DNA from: Fusobacteriota bacterium
GTDB lineage: Bacteria; Fusobacteriota; Fusobacteriia; Fusobacteriales; Fusobacteriaceae
Assembly: GCA_023389595.1 (NCBI GenBank)
Contig: JAEWEF010000014.1
Coordinates: 1-18,905, forward strand
Reading direction: 5' to 3'
DNA length: 18,905 bases
The notes under the pieces were generated by a model, which ran no database searches, was not told the DNA's origin, and saw only the letters and a list, made by a program, of their open reading frames with translations. The first letter of the stretch is position 1, and the number at the start of each line of letters is the position of its first letter. The translations under genes and the position numbers were made by a program. Positions 1 to 7,039 of this stretch are shown one piece after another.

Positions 1-658
1 AAAATCCACGACCTAAAATATTTAAATTTAATTTTTTTTCTGCTAAATACATTTTGTTGATGTCGGTTATTTCAAACTCGCCTCTTGCACTTTTACTTAA
101 AGTTTTAGCTTTTTGCACTACGGTAGCGTCATAAAAATAAAGTCCGGTAACTGCGAATTTAGATTTCGGCAATACGGGTTTTTCTTCCAAAGAAATTACA
201 TTTTTGTTTTCATCAAATTCTACTATTCCATAATTTTCTGGATTATTCACTGCATACGCAAATATTTCCGCTCCACTTTTTAATCTAGATTTATTTTTTA
301 AAATCTCTGAAAAAGAATATCCAAAAAATATATTATCTCCCAATATTAAACAAACGTTATCTCCATCTAAAAATTCTTCGGCTATCAACAAACTTTCAGC
401 TATCCCGTTAGGTTGCTCCTGTTCTCCATAGCATAAATTTATACCAAAATTTTCTCCATTTCCCAAAAGATTTTTATACAGTTCCGTGTGTTGCTTATTT
501 GTTATTATCATAATATCTTTTATATCTGCAAGCATCAAAACAGAAAGTGGATAATATATCATGGGTTTATCGTATACCGGTAGTAAATGTTTGGATAAAC
601 TTTTTGTAAGAGGGAAGAGTCTTTTTGCTTCGCCACCTGCAACTACTATGCCTTTCAT
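1..658 (-). CDS. rmlA: Glucose-1-phosphate thymidylyltransferase (partial, C-terminus beyond window)
   Basis: The first 219 residues of RmlA are visible; the family is about 290 long, so the C-terminus lies beyond the left edge. The enzyme joins dTTP and glucose-1-phosphate to give dTDP-glucose, the first step to dTDP-L-rhamnose. Reading down from ATG at 658 the protein begins MKGIVVAGG and continues with LLPVYDKPMIYYPLS, then LILGDNIFFG, EEKP and TGLYFYD, all RmlA hallmarks. The nucleotide-binding loop reads GGEAKR (residues 8-13) where most RmlA proteins have GGSGTR. A strong site (GAGGAGG) lies inside the end of rmlC, and the start overlaps the rmlC stop as ATGA, so the two genes are cotranscribed and probably translationally coupled. 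It could act with RmlB and RmlD genes beyond the edge (inference). Confidence 0.93.
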   Translation of the reverse strand, partial: MKGIVVAGGEAKRLFPLTKSLSKHLLPVYDKPMIYYPLSVLMLADIKDIMIITNKQHTELYKNLLGNGENFGINLCYGEQEQPNGIAESLLIAEEFLDGDNVCLILGDNIFFGYSFSEILKNKSRLKSGAEIFAYAVNNPENYGIVEFDENKNVISLEEKPVLPKSKFAVTGLYFYDATVVQKAKTLSKSARGEFEITDINKMYLAEKKLNLNILGRGF

Positions 659-1215
659 TTTACTACCTCCTCAAATTTTCTATAATTCTTATCTTTTTCG
701 GATATGATTAAATGTTCTATTCCATATCTTTTTAAATTCCAATCTATGTTCACAAAAGTATCATTCCACAAAATTCCATCTTCATTTTCTTTACTATAAA
801 AATTATCGTTTTTATAAAGTATGGTAGTATCGTTCTCAAGTGATAAAAATCCGTGTGCAAATCCACGAGGAATAAAAAGCATAATATTTTTATCGGAAGA
901 TAGTTCAACCTTAAAATATTTACCAAAAGTTTTGCTATTTTTTCTCATATCGACAACTACGTCCAAAATTTTTCCCTTCACGACCTTAATTAATTTTGAT
1001 TGTGCGTAACCGTCTTTTTGAAAATGCATACCGCGAATAACTCCTTTTTTAGAAACGGATACATTGTCTTGCACAAATTTATTTTTTATGTCAATTTGAA
1101 AAAAATCTGCTTCATTAAAAAATTCAAAAAATAGGCCTCTCTCATCGAAAAAATTTTCGTGTTCTATCAAAAAAAGTCCATCCATTTCGGTTGCAATTTT
1201 TGTTAATTTTGACAT
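655..1215 (-). CDS. rmlC: dTDP-4-dehydrorhamnose 3,5-epimerase
   Basis: A 186-residue cupin of the usual RmlC length. RmlC epimerises C3 and C5 of dTDP-4-keto-6-deoxyglucose in dTDP-L-rhamnose synthesis. Visible hallmarks: FFDERGLFFE near the N-terminus, RGMHFQ at 61-66 with the conserved His64, the cupin segment IPRGFAHGF at 116-123, the TILYKND tyrosine region at about 131-137, and the late GILWND motif. The start ATG at 1215 follows AAGGGG with good spacing. It lies 49 bp downstream of gltX on the same strand, with a hairpin between, and overlaps rmlA by 4 nt. No separate promoter is obvious in the short gap, so readthrough from gltX or a weak promoter is possible. Confidence 0.95.
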   Translation of the reverse strand: MSKLTKIATEMDGLFLIEHENFFDERGLFFEFFNEADFFQIDIKNKFVQDNVSVSKKGVIRGMHFQKDGYAQSKLIKVVKGKILDVVVDMRKNSKTFGKYFKVELSSDKNIMLFIPRGFAHGFLSLENDTTILYKNDNFYSKENEDGILWNDTFVNIDWNLKRYGIEHLIISEKDKNYRKFEEVVK

Positions 1216-1235
1216 AGCTACCCCTTAAATAAACA

Positions 1236-1259
1236 GTGAGGTGAATAATTCCACCTCAC
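1236..1259 (-). terminator. Hairpin terminator downstream of gltX
   Basis: GTGAGGTG (1236-1243) and CACCTCAC (1252-1259) form a perfect 8-bp stem with an 8-nt loop. On the minus strand, an A-tract containing the gltX stop precedes it and TGTTTATTT follows. The T-tract is better on the plus side, so it may work in both directions. Because rmlC begins only 21 bp beyond, it is likely to be an attenuating, partial terminator rather than a full stop. Confidence 0.6.
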
Positions 1260-1264
1260 CTTTT

Positions 1265-2785
1265 TTAAAATATATTATATTTTTTAACAGTATTTTCTAT
1301 TCTTTTTAAAGCCCTGTCTCTACCTATTATATAAATTACATTGTATAAATCGGCTCCACGAGATTTTCCCGTCATAACTGCTCTAAGAGGCATGAAAACT
1401 TTTCCAGGTCCACCTTCTAATTCATCAAGAAGAGAATGTAATAATTCTTTTGCCTCATCGACTTCAAATTCATCTCTAGGAAAATTTTTTAATTTTTCGA
1501 TGAATAATTTTATAGATTTTTTACCAGTTTCATCTTCTATTGCTGCAAGTAATTTTTCGACAGATTTTCTCTCTTTTTTATCCATGTCTTCAGTTACTTC
1601 TGGTAAGTCAAACTCATCTTCAAAAAATGTTCTAGATGCAGCCACAATTTCTTTCATAGTTTTTGCACTTTCTCTTTCAATTTCAACCATTTTTTTGATT
1701 GTGGCAAAAGTTTTTTCGTCAACATTTTCATTTTCTATAAGCCCTTCTCTAACATAGAAAGGAAGACAAAGTTTTGTAAGTTCGTCCAAATCTTTCAATT
1801 TCATTTGTTGATTGTTAACCCATCCAAGTTTTACTAAATCGAAAACTGGTCCACCAAGCGAAACTTTATCTATGTTGAAATTCTTTTTAAAATCTTCAAG
1901 AGAAAAAATTTCTTGATTTTCACCGTAAGAATATCCCATAAGTCCCAAGAAATTTATAAGTCCCTCTTTAATGTATCCCTCTTCTCTGTACCAATTTAAA
2001 GAAACAGGATTTTTTCTTTTAGAAATTTTTGTTCTGTCCGAATTTCTAAGTAGAGGCATGTGAATAAATTCTGGAGCTTCCCATCCGAACGCTTTATATA
2101 ATTGTATGTGTTTAGGAGTTGACGGTATCCACTCTTCAGCTCTAATTACATGAGTAATTTCCATCAAGTGATCGTCAACTATATTTGCAAGATGATAAGT
2201 AGGATATCCATCAGCTTTCAATAAAACTTGATCATCTATTTTACTATTTTCAAAAACGATATCCCCTCTCAGTCTATCGTGTATAATTGTTTGCCCTTCG
2301 TAAGGCATTTTTAATCTTATTACGTACGGCTCTCCAGCTGCAAGTTTTTTTTCTATTTCTTCTTTTGAAAGTGATCTACAGTGTCCGTCATAGCCCGGAG
2401 CTTTTCCCATAGCTTTTTGTCTTTCTCTAAGTTTTTCAAGTCTTTCTTGATCGCAGAAACAATAATATGCTCCACCTTTTTCTACAAGTTCTTTTGCATA
2501 TTTTGCATAAAGATCGAATCTTTCAGATTGTCTGTATGGACCGTAATTTCCTCCAACATCTGGCCCTTCATCATAGTTTAAATTAAGCCATTTCAATGCA
2601 TCAAATATCATTTGCTCTGAACCTTCTGTATATCTATTTCTGTCTGTATCTTCTATTCTCAAAATAAAATCTCCGTCATTAACGGCTGCAAAAGCTATAT
2701 TAAACATGGCAATGTAGGCAGTACCAACGTGTGGATCTCCCGTAGGAGAAGGAGCAACTCTAGTTCTTACTCTCTTTTTTTCCAT
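1265..2785 (-). CDS. gltX: Glutamate--tRNA ligase
   Basis: A 506-residue class I aminoacyl-tRNA synthetase, normal length for GluRS; it charges tRNA-Glu in the cytoplasm. The start MEKKRVRTRVAPSPTG leads into the HIGH-type signature HVGT (19-22). Then come LRIEDTDR, a zinc-site pattern with Cys109, Cys111, Tyr132 and Cys136, the FENSKIDDQVLLKADGYPTYHLANIVDDHLM stretch shortened here to its key DQVLLKADGYPTYH part, and the KMSKS-type loop KISKR (253-257). The C-terminal third is the lysine/glutamate-rich helical anticodon-binding domain. ATG at 2785 follows AAGGAG at good spacing. GluRS and GlnRS are related, but the HVGT/KISKR context, the zinc pattern and the length favour GluRS. Whether it also charges tRNA-Gln cannot be told from here. 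Confidence 0.97.
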   Translation of the reverse strand: MEKKRVRTRVAPSPTGDPHVGTAYIAMFNIAFAAVNDGDFILRIEDTDRNRYTEGSEQMIFDALKWLNLNYDEGPDVGGNYGPYRQSERFDLYAKYAKELVEKGGAYYCFCDQERLEKLRERQKAMGKAPGYDGHCRSLSKEEIEKKLAAGEPYVIRLKMPYEGQTIIHDRLRGDIVFENSKIDDQVLLKADGYPTYHLANIVDDHLMEITHVIRAEEWIPSTPKHIQLYKAFGWEAPEFIHMPLLRNSDRTKISKRKNPVSLNWYREEGYIKEGLINFLGLMGYSYGENQEIFSLEDFKKNFNIDKVSLGGPVFDLVKLGWVNNQQMKLKDLDELTKLCLPFYVREGLIENENVDEKTFATIKKMVEIERESAKTMKEIVAASRTFFEDEFDLPEVTEDMDKKERKSVEKLLAAIEDETGKKSIKLFIEKLKNFPRDEFEVDEAKELLHSLLDELEGGPGKVFMPLRAVMTGKSRGADLYNVIYIIGRDRALKRIENTVKKYNIF

Positions 2786-2816
2786 ATAAACAACTCCTTA
2801 TAATTAATATATTCTT

Positions 2817-2845
2817 AATATATTCTGTTTTATTTTACATTTTAA
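2817..2845 (-). promoter_or_regulatory. Candidate gltX promoter
   Basis: On the minus strand TTAAAA (2840-2845) is followed after 17 nt by TATATT (2817-2822), about 32 nt before the gltX start. The -35 matches the consensus at four of six bases. In sequence this AT-rich such matches arise easily, so this is only a candidate. Confidence 0.4.
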
Positions 2846-3159
2846 CATATAATATTTTATTTAAAAAATAATTTTTAATTTTTTTAACTTTAATAGAAAT
2901 TTTATAGAAAATTTTATTTCATAACTTAAAAAATTTATTTTTAATTTTATTTTTCTAAATTAAATAGCTCAAAATAGCATAAAATGGCAGCTTTTTTGTA
3001 TGGCTTCTAATAAGCTCATACATGCACGAAATTGATGCGAGACTACCTAAACTATGTCTTAAAAATTTTAGACCCCTATTTTTATACCCATTCATCCCCT
3101 TGAAAAATAGTGGTTTTTTAAGTTTAGAACACAGTGTGTTGATTTAAAAATTAACATTT

Positions 3160-3202
3160 TTAGATGATTTTATTGATATTCACCCATCGAATAATCATCT
3201 AA
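3160..3202. terminator. Long hairpin downstream of prfB, possible terminator
   Basis: TTAGATGATT (3160-3169) and AATCATCTAA (3193-3202) form a perfect 10-bp stem that can be lengthened with small bulges. It starts 8 bp past the prfB stop. On the minus strand the following sequence has T-runs only after about 9 nt, so it is a weak intrinsic terminator for prfB. On the plus strand it is followed within a few bases by T-rich sequence, although no plus-strand gene is known upstream. Confidence 0.45.
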
Positions 3203-3209
3203 GTATCTT

Positions 3210-4308
3210 TTATTTTTTCGAAAATCTTAGATAGGCGTTTATAAATTTATCTATATCTCCATCCATAACGGCTTTTATATTTCCTATTTCAAAATTCGTT
3301 CTATGATCTTTTGCCATCGTATACGGTTGAAAAACGTACGATCTTATTTGATTCCCCCAACCAATTTCGGACTGCTCGCCCTTCAATTTTTTCATTTCCT
3401 CTTCTTTTTTCATAATTTCCAATTCTATCAATTTAGATTTAAGCATAGACATAGCCGTTTCTCTGTTTCTTAATTGTGATCTTTCTTTTTGACAAGATAC
3501 GACTATACCAGTCGGCTTATGTGTAATTCTAACAGCAGAGTCCGTCATATTAACGTGTTGTCCTCCTGCTCCGCCCGATCTAAAAGTATCTATTCTTAAA
3601 TCTTCTGAATTTATTTCTACCTCTATAGTTTCGTCTACTTCAGGAATAACTTCGACGGACGCAAACGAAGTATGCCTTTTTTTGTTAGCGTCAAAAGGAG
3701 AAATTCTAACTAGTCTGTGTACTCCTTTTTCCGCCTTTAAATATCCATAGGCAAAATTCCCTTTCACCAAAAATGTTATAGATTTTATTCCCACACTATC
3801 TCCAGGCATGAAATCTATTTCTTCCGTCTGATATTTTTTTTCTGCACACCACCTGATATACATTCTATATAACATGTCTGCCCAATCACACGCTTCCGTT
3901 CCTCCTGCTCCAGAATGTATAGTTACTATGGCGTTGTTTATGTCAAATTCTCCGTCAAGCAATAAGTTTATGTCAAAATCTTCTAAATCTTCTGAAACTT
4001 TTCTGTGTTTTGCAAAAAGTTCGTCTAAAAAACTTTCATCTCCAGTGTCTACAAATTCAATTAATACTGAAATTTCTTCAAGTTCATATTTTATATTTCC
4101 GTAGGTTGCAACTATATTTTTAAGAAAATTTAAATTTTTTATTACTTCAGAGCTAGATTTTTTATCGTTCCAAAAATTATTTTCGAAAGTTTTTGCTTCA
4201 AGTTTTTTTATTTCCTGCTCCTTGCTTTCTACGTCAAAGAGACCTCCCAATTTCATCTATTTTTTCAAGATTGATTCCGTGTTCTCTCTTTAATTCTAAA
4301 ATATCCAT
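3210..4308 (-). CDS. prfB: Peptide chain release factor 2, with programmed +1 frameshift
   Basis: RF2 recognises UGA and UAA and triggers peptide release. Translation starts at ATG 4308 after a GGGGGG ribosome site (MDILELKREHGINLEK...) and meets an in-frame TGA at 4234-4236 after 24 codons. The local sequence GGGAGG-TCT-CTT-TGA-C is the conserved RF2 frameshift signal: an internal Shine-Dalgarno, a slippery CTT and a stop followed by C. Skipping one base continues in the frame DVESKEQ... to a stop at 3210-3212, giving 365 residues, equal to E. coli RF2. The protein has the RF2-specific tripeptide SPF (203-205) and the catalytic GGQ (248-250). A call starting at ATG 4256 would miss the true N-terminus. 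Low RF2 favours frameshifting, so the gene controls its own level (established for the family). Confidence 0.95.
4234..4250 (-). promoter_or_regulatory. Programmed +1 frameshift site of prfB
   Basis: On the minus strand the site reads GGGAGGT-CT-CTT-TGA-C. The GGGAGG is the internal Shine-Dalgarno that pushes the ribosome, CTT is the slippery codon and TGAC is a poor stop context. The peptide reads ...IGRSL, stop, and then continues as DVESK in the +1 frame. It agrees with the well-known RF2 recoding signal. Confidence 0.93.
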
Positions 4309-4323
4309 ATTCCCCCCTAGATG

Positions 4324-4332
4324 TGATATAAT
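4324..4332 (+). promoter_or_regulatory. Extended -10 promoter element of pncA
   Basis: TGATATAAT on the plus strand is an exact extended -10 (TGn-TATAAT). It lies about 60 nt upstream of the pncA start; no good -35 is visible, as is usual for extended -10 promoters. It sits only 9 bp from the -10 box assigned to prfB on the other strand. Confidence 0.55.
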
Positions 4333-4341
4333 ATATAAAAT

Positions 4342-4370
4342 ATATTACCACAGAGAAAAATATAATTCAA
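4342..4370 (-). promoter_or_regulatory. Candidate prfB promoter
   Basis: On the minus strand TTGAAT (4365-4370) and TAATAT (4342-4347) are separated by 17 nt and lie about 34 nt before the prfB start. It interleaves with the divergent pncA promoter. Confidence 0.5.
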
Positions 4371-4393
4371 ATATAACTGACAGGAGAAAAATT

Positions 4394-5020
4394 ATGAAAG
4401 CGTTATTGCTAGTTGACATACAAAATGATTTTTGTAGCGGTGGAGCTTTAGAAGTGAAAAATGGAGATGAAGTTGTAGAAGTTGCAAATAAACTTATAGA
4501 AATTTTTTCTAAAAAAAATAAATTAATAATAGCTACAAAAGATTTTCACCCTAAAAATCATAAGAGTTTTGCCATTAATTCAAACAAGAAAATTGGAGAA
4601 ATAGGTACTTTAAATGGAATCGAACAAGTTTTTTGGCCAGTACATTGTGTAGAAAACACTGTCGGTTCAGATTTTCATAAAAATTTACGTACAGATAAAA
4701 TAGATAAAACAATTTACAAGGGAACTAATAGCGAAGTCGATTCATATAGCGGTTTTTTTGAAAACGATAAAAAAAGCAAAACAGAACTCGATACTTTTTT
4801 GAAAAATAACAATGTAGATACACTCTATATTTTAGGATTAGCAACAGACTACTGTGTAAAATTTACCGTGCTTGACGCACTTGATTTAGGATACAAAGTT
4901 TTTTTAATTAAAGACGGATGTAGAGCTATAAGCGAAAACGAACTTGCCATAGATGAGATGAAAAAAATTGGAGCAAAAATAATATACAGTGACGAAATAG
5001 AAAAAGACCAAAATTTTTAA
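4394..5020 (+). CDS. pncA: Nicotinamidase / pyrazinamidase
   Basis: A 208-residue cysteine hydrolase of the isochorismatase-like fold that converts nicotinamide to nicotinate in NAD salvage. The catalytic triad is visible as Asp8 (VDIQNDF), Lys109 (TIYKGT) and Cys154 (ATDYCV). The metal ligands are Asp50 and His52 (TKDFHPKNH) and His84 (WPVHCV), and the WPVHC motif is typical of PncA rather than other isochorismatase-like proteins. The start is ATG 4394, preceded by CAGGAG at proper distance; the frame stays open further upstream, but that part overlaps prfB and has no ribosome site. It is a single gene, convergent with acpS and sharing a terminator with it. Confidence 0.95.
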   Translation: MKALLLVDIQNDFCSGGALEVKNGDEVVEVANKLIEIFSKKNKLIIATKDFHPKNHKSFAINSNKKIGEIGTLNGIEQVFWPVHCVENTVGSDFHKNLRTDKIDKTIYKGTNSEVDSYSGFFENDKKSKTELDTFLKNNNVDTLYILGLATDYCVKFTVLDALDLGYKVFLIKDGCRAISENELAIDEMKKIGAKIIYSDEIEKDQNF

Positions 5021-5031
5021 TTGGTCTTTTT
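5001..5031. terminator. Bidirectional terminator between pncA and acpS
   Basis: AAAAAGACCAA (5001-5011) pairs with TTGGTCTTTTT (5021-5031) around a 9-nt loop, with T-runs on both strands. It overlaps the end of pncA and abuts the acpS stop, so it serves both convergent genes. Confidence 0.9.
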
Positions 5032-5396
5032 TAAATGTTTTCAGCAACAACGAATGCTACGGCATATTTTTCACTGTGTGATATCGACAGATGAAAACAA
5101 ATATTTTTAATTTTTTCCGCACCGTTACCAACAATTTTTATGTAAGGTTTTCCAAGATAATCGTTTAAAACACATACATCCGTTATTTTTAAATTATTTC
5201 TATATCCCGTTCCAAGAGCTTTCGCAACAGCCTCCTTAGCCGCAAAAACTCCAGCATAACTTTCCAATCTATTTCCTCTTGTTTTTATATTTTCTAATTC
5301 TTCATTCGTATACACTCCATTTACAAAACTATCTTTTTTAATTTTTTCTTCCAATCTTTTTATTTCAACTATATCCGTTCCTACTCCAACTATCAT
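5031..5396 (-). CDS. acpS: Holo-[acyl-carrier-protein] synthase
   Basis: A 121-residue protein, normal for AcpS, which moves 4'-phosphopantetheine from CoA to a serine of acyl carrier protein so fatty acid synthesis can run. It begins MIVGVGTDIVEIKRLE (the Asp8 Mg-binding motif), has FAAKEAVAKALGTG (Glu/Lys of the active site) and ends with LSISHSEKYAVAFV. The start ATG at 5396 overlaps the tatD stop as ATGA; the only ribosome site nearby, AAAGGCG, is rather far upstream, so initiation probably depends on coupling with tatD. It is the last gene of the hemZ-hslO-tatD-acpS operon. Confidence 0.95.
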   Translation of the reverse strand: MIVGVGTDIVEIKRLEEKIKKDSFVNGVYTNEELENIKTRGNRLESYAGVFAAKEAVAKALGTGYRNNLKITDVCVLNDYLGKPYIKIVGNGAEKIKNICFHLSISHSEKYAVAFVVAENI

Positions 5397-6151
5397 ATCA
5401 TATTGTACGCCTTTCTCGTATTTTCATTTGTTATGTCAACCACTTCTTGATAAGACATATTTTTTATTTCCGCAATTTTTTCCGCAACAAATTTTGTGTA
5501 TACTGGCTCGTTCCTCTTTCCTCTGTGTGGAGTAGGTGTCATGTATGGGCAATCGGTTTCTATAACTAAATGTTCTATAGGAATTTTTTCTACAACCTCC
5601 ACAAGTTTTTTTGCATTTTTAAAAGTTAGAACGCCACCTATACCAAGATAGTATCTGTCTACAACTTTTTCTGCAATTTGATAGGATCCGGGATAACAAT
5701 GTAAAATTCCCCTCACCTTAGGAAATTCATTTAAAATTTTTATCGTATCCTCCATAGCATCTCTCGTGTGGATTACAACCGGCATATTCAATTCTTCTGC
5801 TAGCTTCATCTGTGCCCTAAATATTCTTGCCTGTTCCTCCTTTGTCTTTGTCATCCAATGATAATCAAGACCTATTTCTCCTATCGCTAAAACTTTTTTA
5901 TTTTTTGCCAACTCTCTAATTTTATCTTCCAACTCTTGAGTGTATTCTTCCTCTTCTGCCGGATGTAATCCGACAGTTGCATATATGAAATCGTATTTAT
6001 CAGCGTATTCTACACTGATTTTACTACTTTCATAGTCGTAACCTATATTTACGACAAAATCCATTTCATTTTTAATTCTATTTAAAACTTCATCTCTATC
6101 TTCGTCATATCTGCTGTCATTTAAATGTACATGTGAATCTATTATTTTCAT
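5393..6151 (-). CDS. tatD: TatD family metal-dependent hydrolase
   Basis: A TIM-barrel metallohydrolase of about 252 residues; members act as 3'-5' exonucleases/DNases. Metal ligands are visible: HxH in IIDSHVHL (His7, His9), GEIGLDYHW, VIHTRDA, ILHCYPG and ETDCPYMTP, followed by the family signature PHRGKRNEP. The frame allows starts at 6163 and 6157, but the site GGAG lies 6 nt ahead of ATG 6151 (MKIIDSH...), which matches where the family begins, so this start is chosen. It lies just downstream of hslO and overlaps acpS by 4 nt. Close paralogues (YcfH, YabD) cannot be told apart by sequence reading alone. Confidence 0.93.
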   Translation of the reverse strand: MKIIDSHVHLNDSRYDEDRDEVLNRIKNEMDFVVNIGYDYESSKISVEYADKYDFIYATVGLHPAEEEEYTQELEDKIRELAKNKKVLAIGEIGLDYHWMTKTKEEQARIFRAQMKLAEELNMPVVIHTRDAMEDTIKILNEFPKVRGILHCYPGSYQIAEKVVDRYYLGIGGVLTFKNAKKLVEVVEKIPIEHLVIETDCPYMTPTPHRGKRNEPVYTKFVAEKIAEIKNMSYQEVVDITNENTRKAYNMI

Positions 6152-6175
6152 TTGCATCTCCATTCTAAATTAAAA

Positions 6176-7030
6176 TTATTCGTCTAATATTTCAGAAAAA
6201 TCTTCCCTAGAAAATTTATATTTTTTATTACAAAATTGACAAGCAACTTCTATATTTTCTTCCTCATCAAAAATATTTTGCAATTCTGATTTCCCAAGAG
6301 TAATTACTCCATTTTTAAATTTTTCCTTATTACAATTACATTTAAAAATTATATTTTCTTCGGATAAAATTTCATATTTTTCTATTTCAGCATCATTTTC
6401 ACTATCTATATCTTCATAAATGAGTTTTATTATATCAATTAACGACATTTTGCCGTCTAAAAGTTGATTAATCGGTCTTATAATTTTTGACTTCTCTTCC
6501 ATTTTATCTATAAATTTTTCATCAGCTCCCGGCATAAGCTGTACCATAAATCCACCAGAATTTTTTAAACTTCCGTCATCGTTAAAGCTACTACCAACAG
6601 ATATAAAAGTTGGTATCTGTTCTGAGTGATAAAAATACGATGAAATATCATCTAAAATATTTTTTAAATCTATGTTAGAAATTGCTGTGTAAGGTTCTTT
6701 CAATCCAAAATCTTTTATCACTCTAAGTGTTGCATGAGTAGTTTCTTCGTACTCTTCATTTTTTGAAACATAGGCTTTTACATTCTTATCTTCATCGATA
6801 ATTACAGTTATGTTTTTGATGTAAGAGTTAGAATCGACTCTAACCGTTAGATTTTTAAAACTTTTCATATTTGTAGATAAACATATTGCAAAACCTACAA
6901 TTTTAGATAAAATGTCAGCTGTCAAAGTGTCATCTATATTTTGTGCAATTATTATATCGTTAATTATATCCTTCGTATCCATAACAACAAAACGTGAACT
7001 TTTACTCGTTCCTCTAATTAATTTCCCCAT
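6176..7030 (-). CDS. hslO: Redox-regulated molecular chaperone Hsp33
   Basis: A 284-residue Hsp33, normal length. This cytoplasmic holdase is switched on by oxidation and unfolding when its four zinc-bound cysteines form disulfides. Those cysteines are present as Cys231-x-Cys233 (KCNCNKEKF) and Cys264-x-x-Cys267 (CQFCNKKY). The core motifs are a typical N-terminus (IRGTSKSSRFV) and SGGFMVQLMPGA (158-169). The start ATG at 7030 follows AGGAG, whose first bases include the hemZ stop codon (TAGGAG). Its place after hemZ, a radical SAM gene, in an operon of an anaerobe-type genome would suit a role in oxidative stress (inference). Confidence 0.95.
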   Translation of the reverse strand: MGKLIRGTSKSSRFVVMDTKDIINDIIIAQNIDDTLTADILSKIVGFAICLSTNMKSFKNLTVRVDSNSYIKNITVIIDEDKNVKAYVSKNEEYEETTHATLRVIKDFGLKEPYTAISNIDLKNILDDISSYFYHSEQIPTFISVGSSFNDDGSLKNSGGFMVQLMPGADEKFIDKMEEKSKIIRPINQLLDGKMSLIDIIKLIYEDIDSENDAEIEKYEILSEENIIFKCNCNKEKFKNGVITLGKSELQNIFDEEENIEVACQFCNKKYKFSREDFSEILDE

Positions 7031-7039
7031 TTTTTTCTC

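Larger units (their letters stand above)
2786..3209. other. 424-bp gene-free region between prfB and gltX
   Basis: No convincing reading frame is present on either strand. 2786-2950 is extremely AT-rich and holds the gltX promoter. A block at about 2966-3110 is visibly richer in G+C and not repetitive within the window. 3128-3140 is a small palindrome (AACACA G TGTGTT) and 3160-3202 a long hairpin next to the prfB stop. The middle block may be a decayed mobile-element end or a small RNA; neither can be shown here. Confidence 0.5.

Noticed and set aside
821..1009. Small plus-strand frame inside rmlC
   Set aside because: It is antisense to a clearly conserved gene and has no ribosome site or recognisable product. 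The same holds for the other frames opposite gltX, prfB, the ABC genes, proA, proB and the repeat lipoprotein.
2786..2950. Riboswitch or T-box before gltX
   Set aside because: The leader is short and nearly pure A/T, with no stems or T-box-like motif visible.
4193..4393. N-terminal extension of the pncA frame
   Set aside because: It overlaps prfB in antisense, has no ribosome site, and the PncA fold begins exactly at 4394 after CAGGAG.
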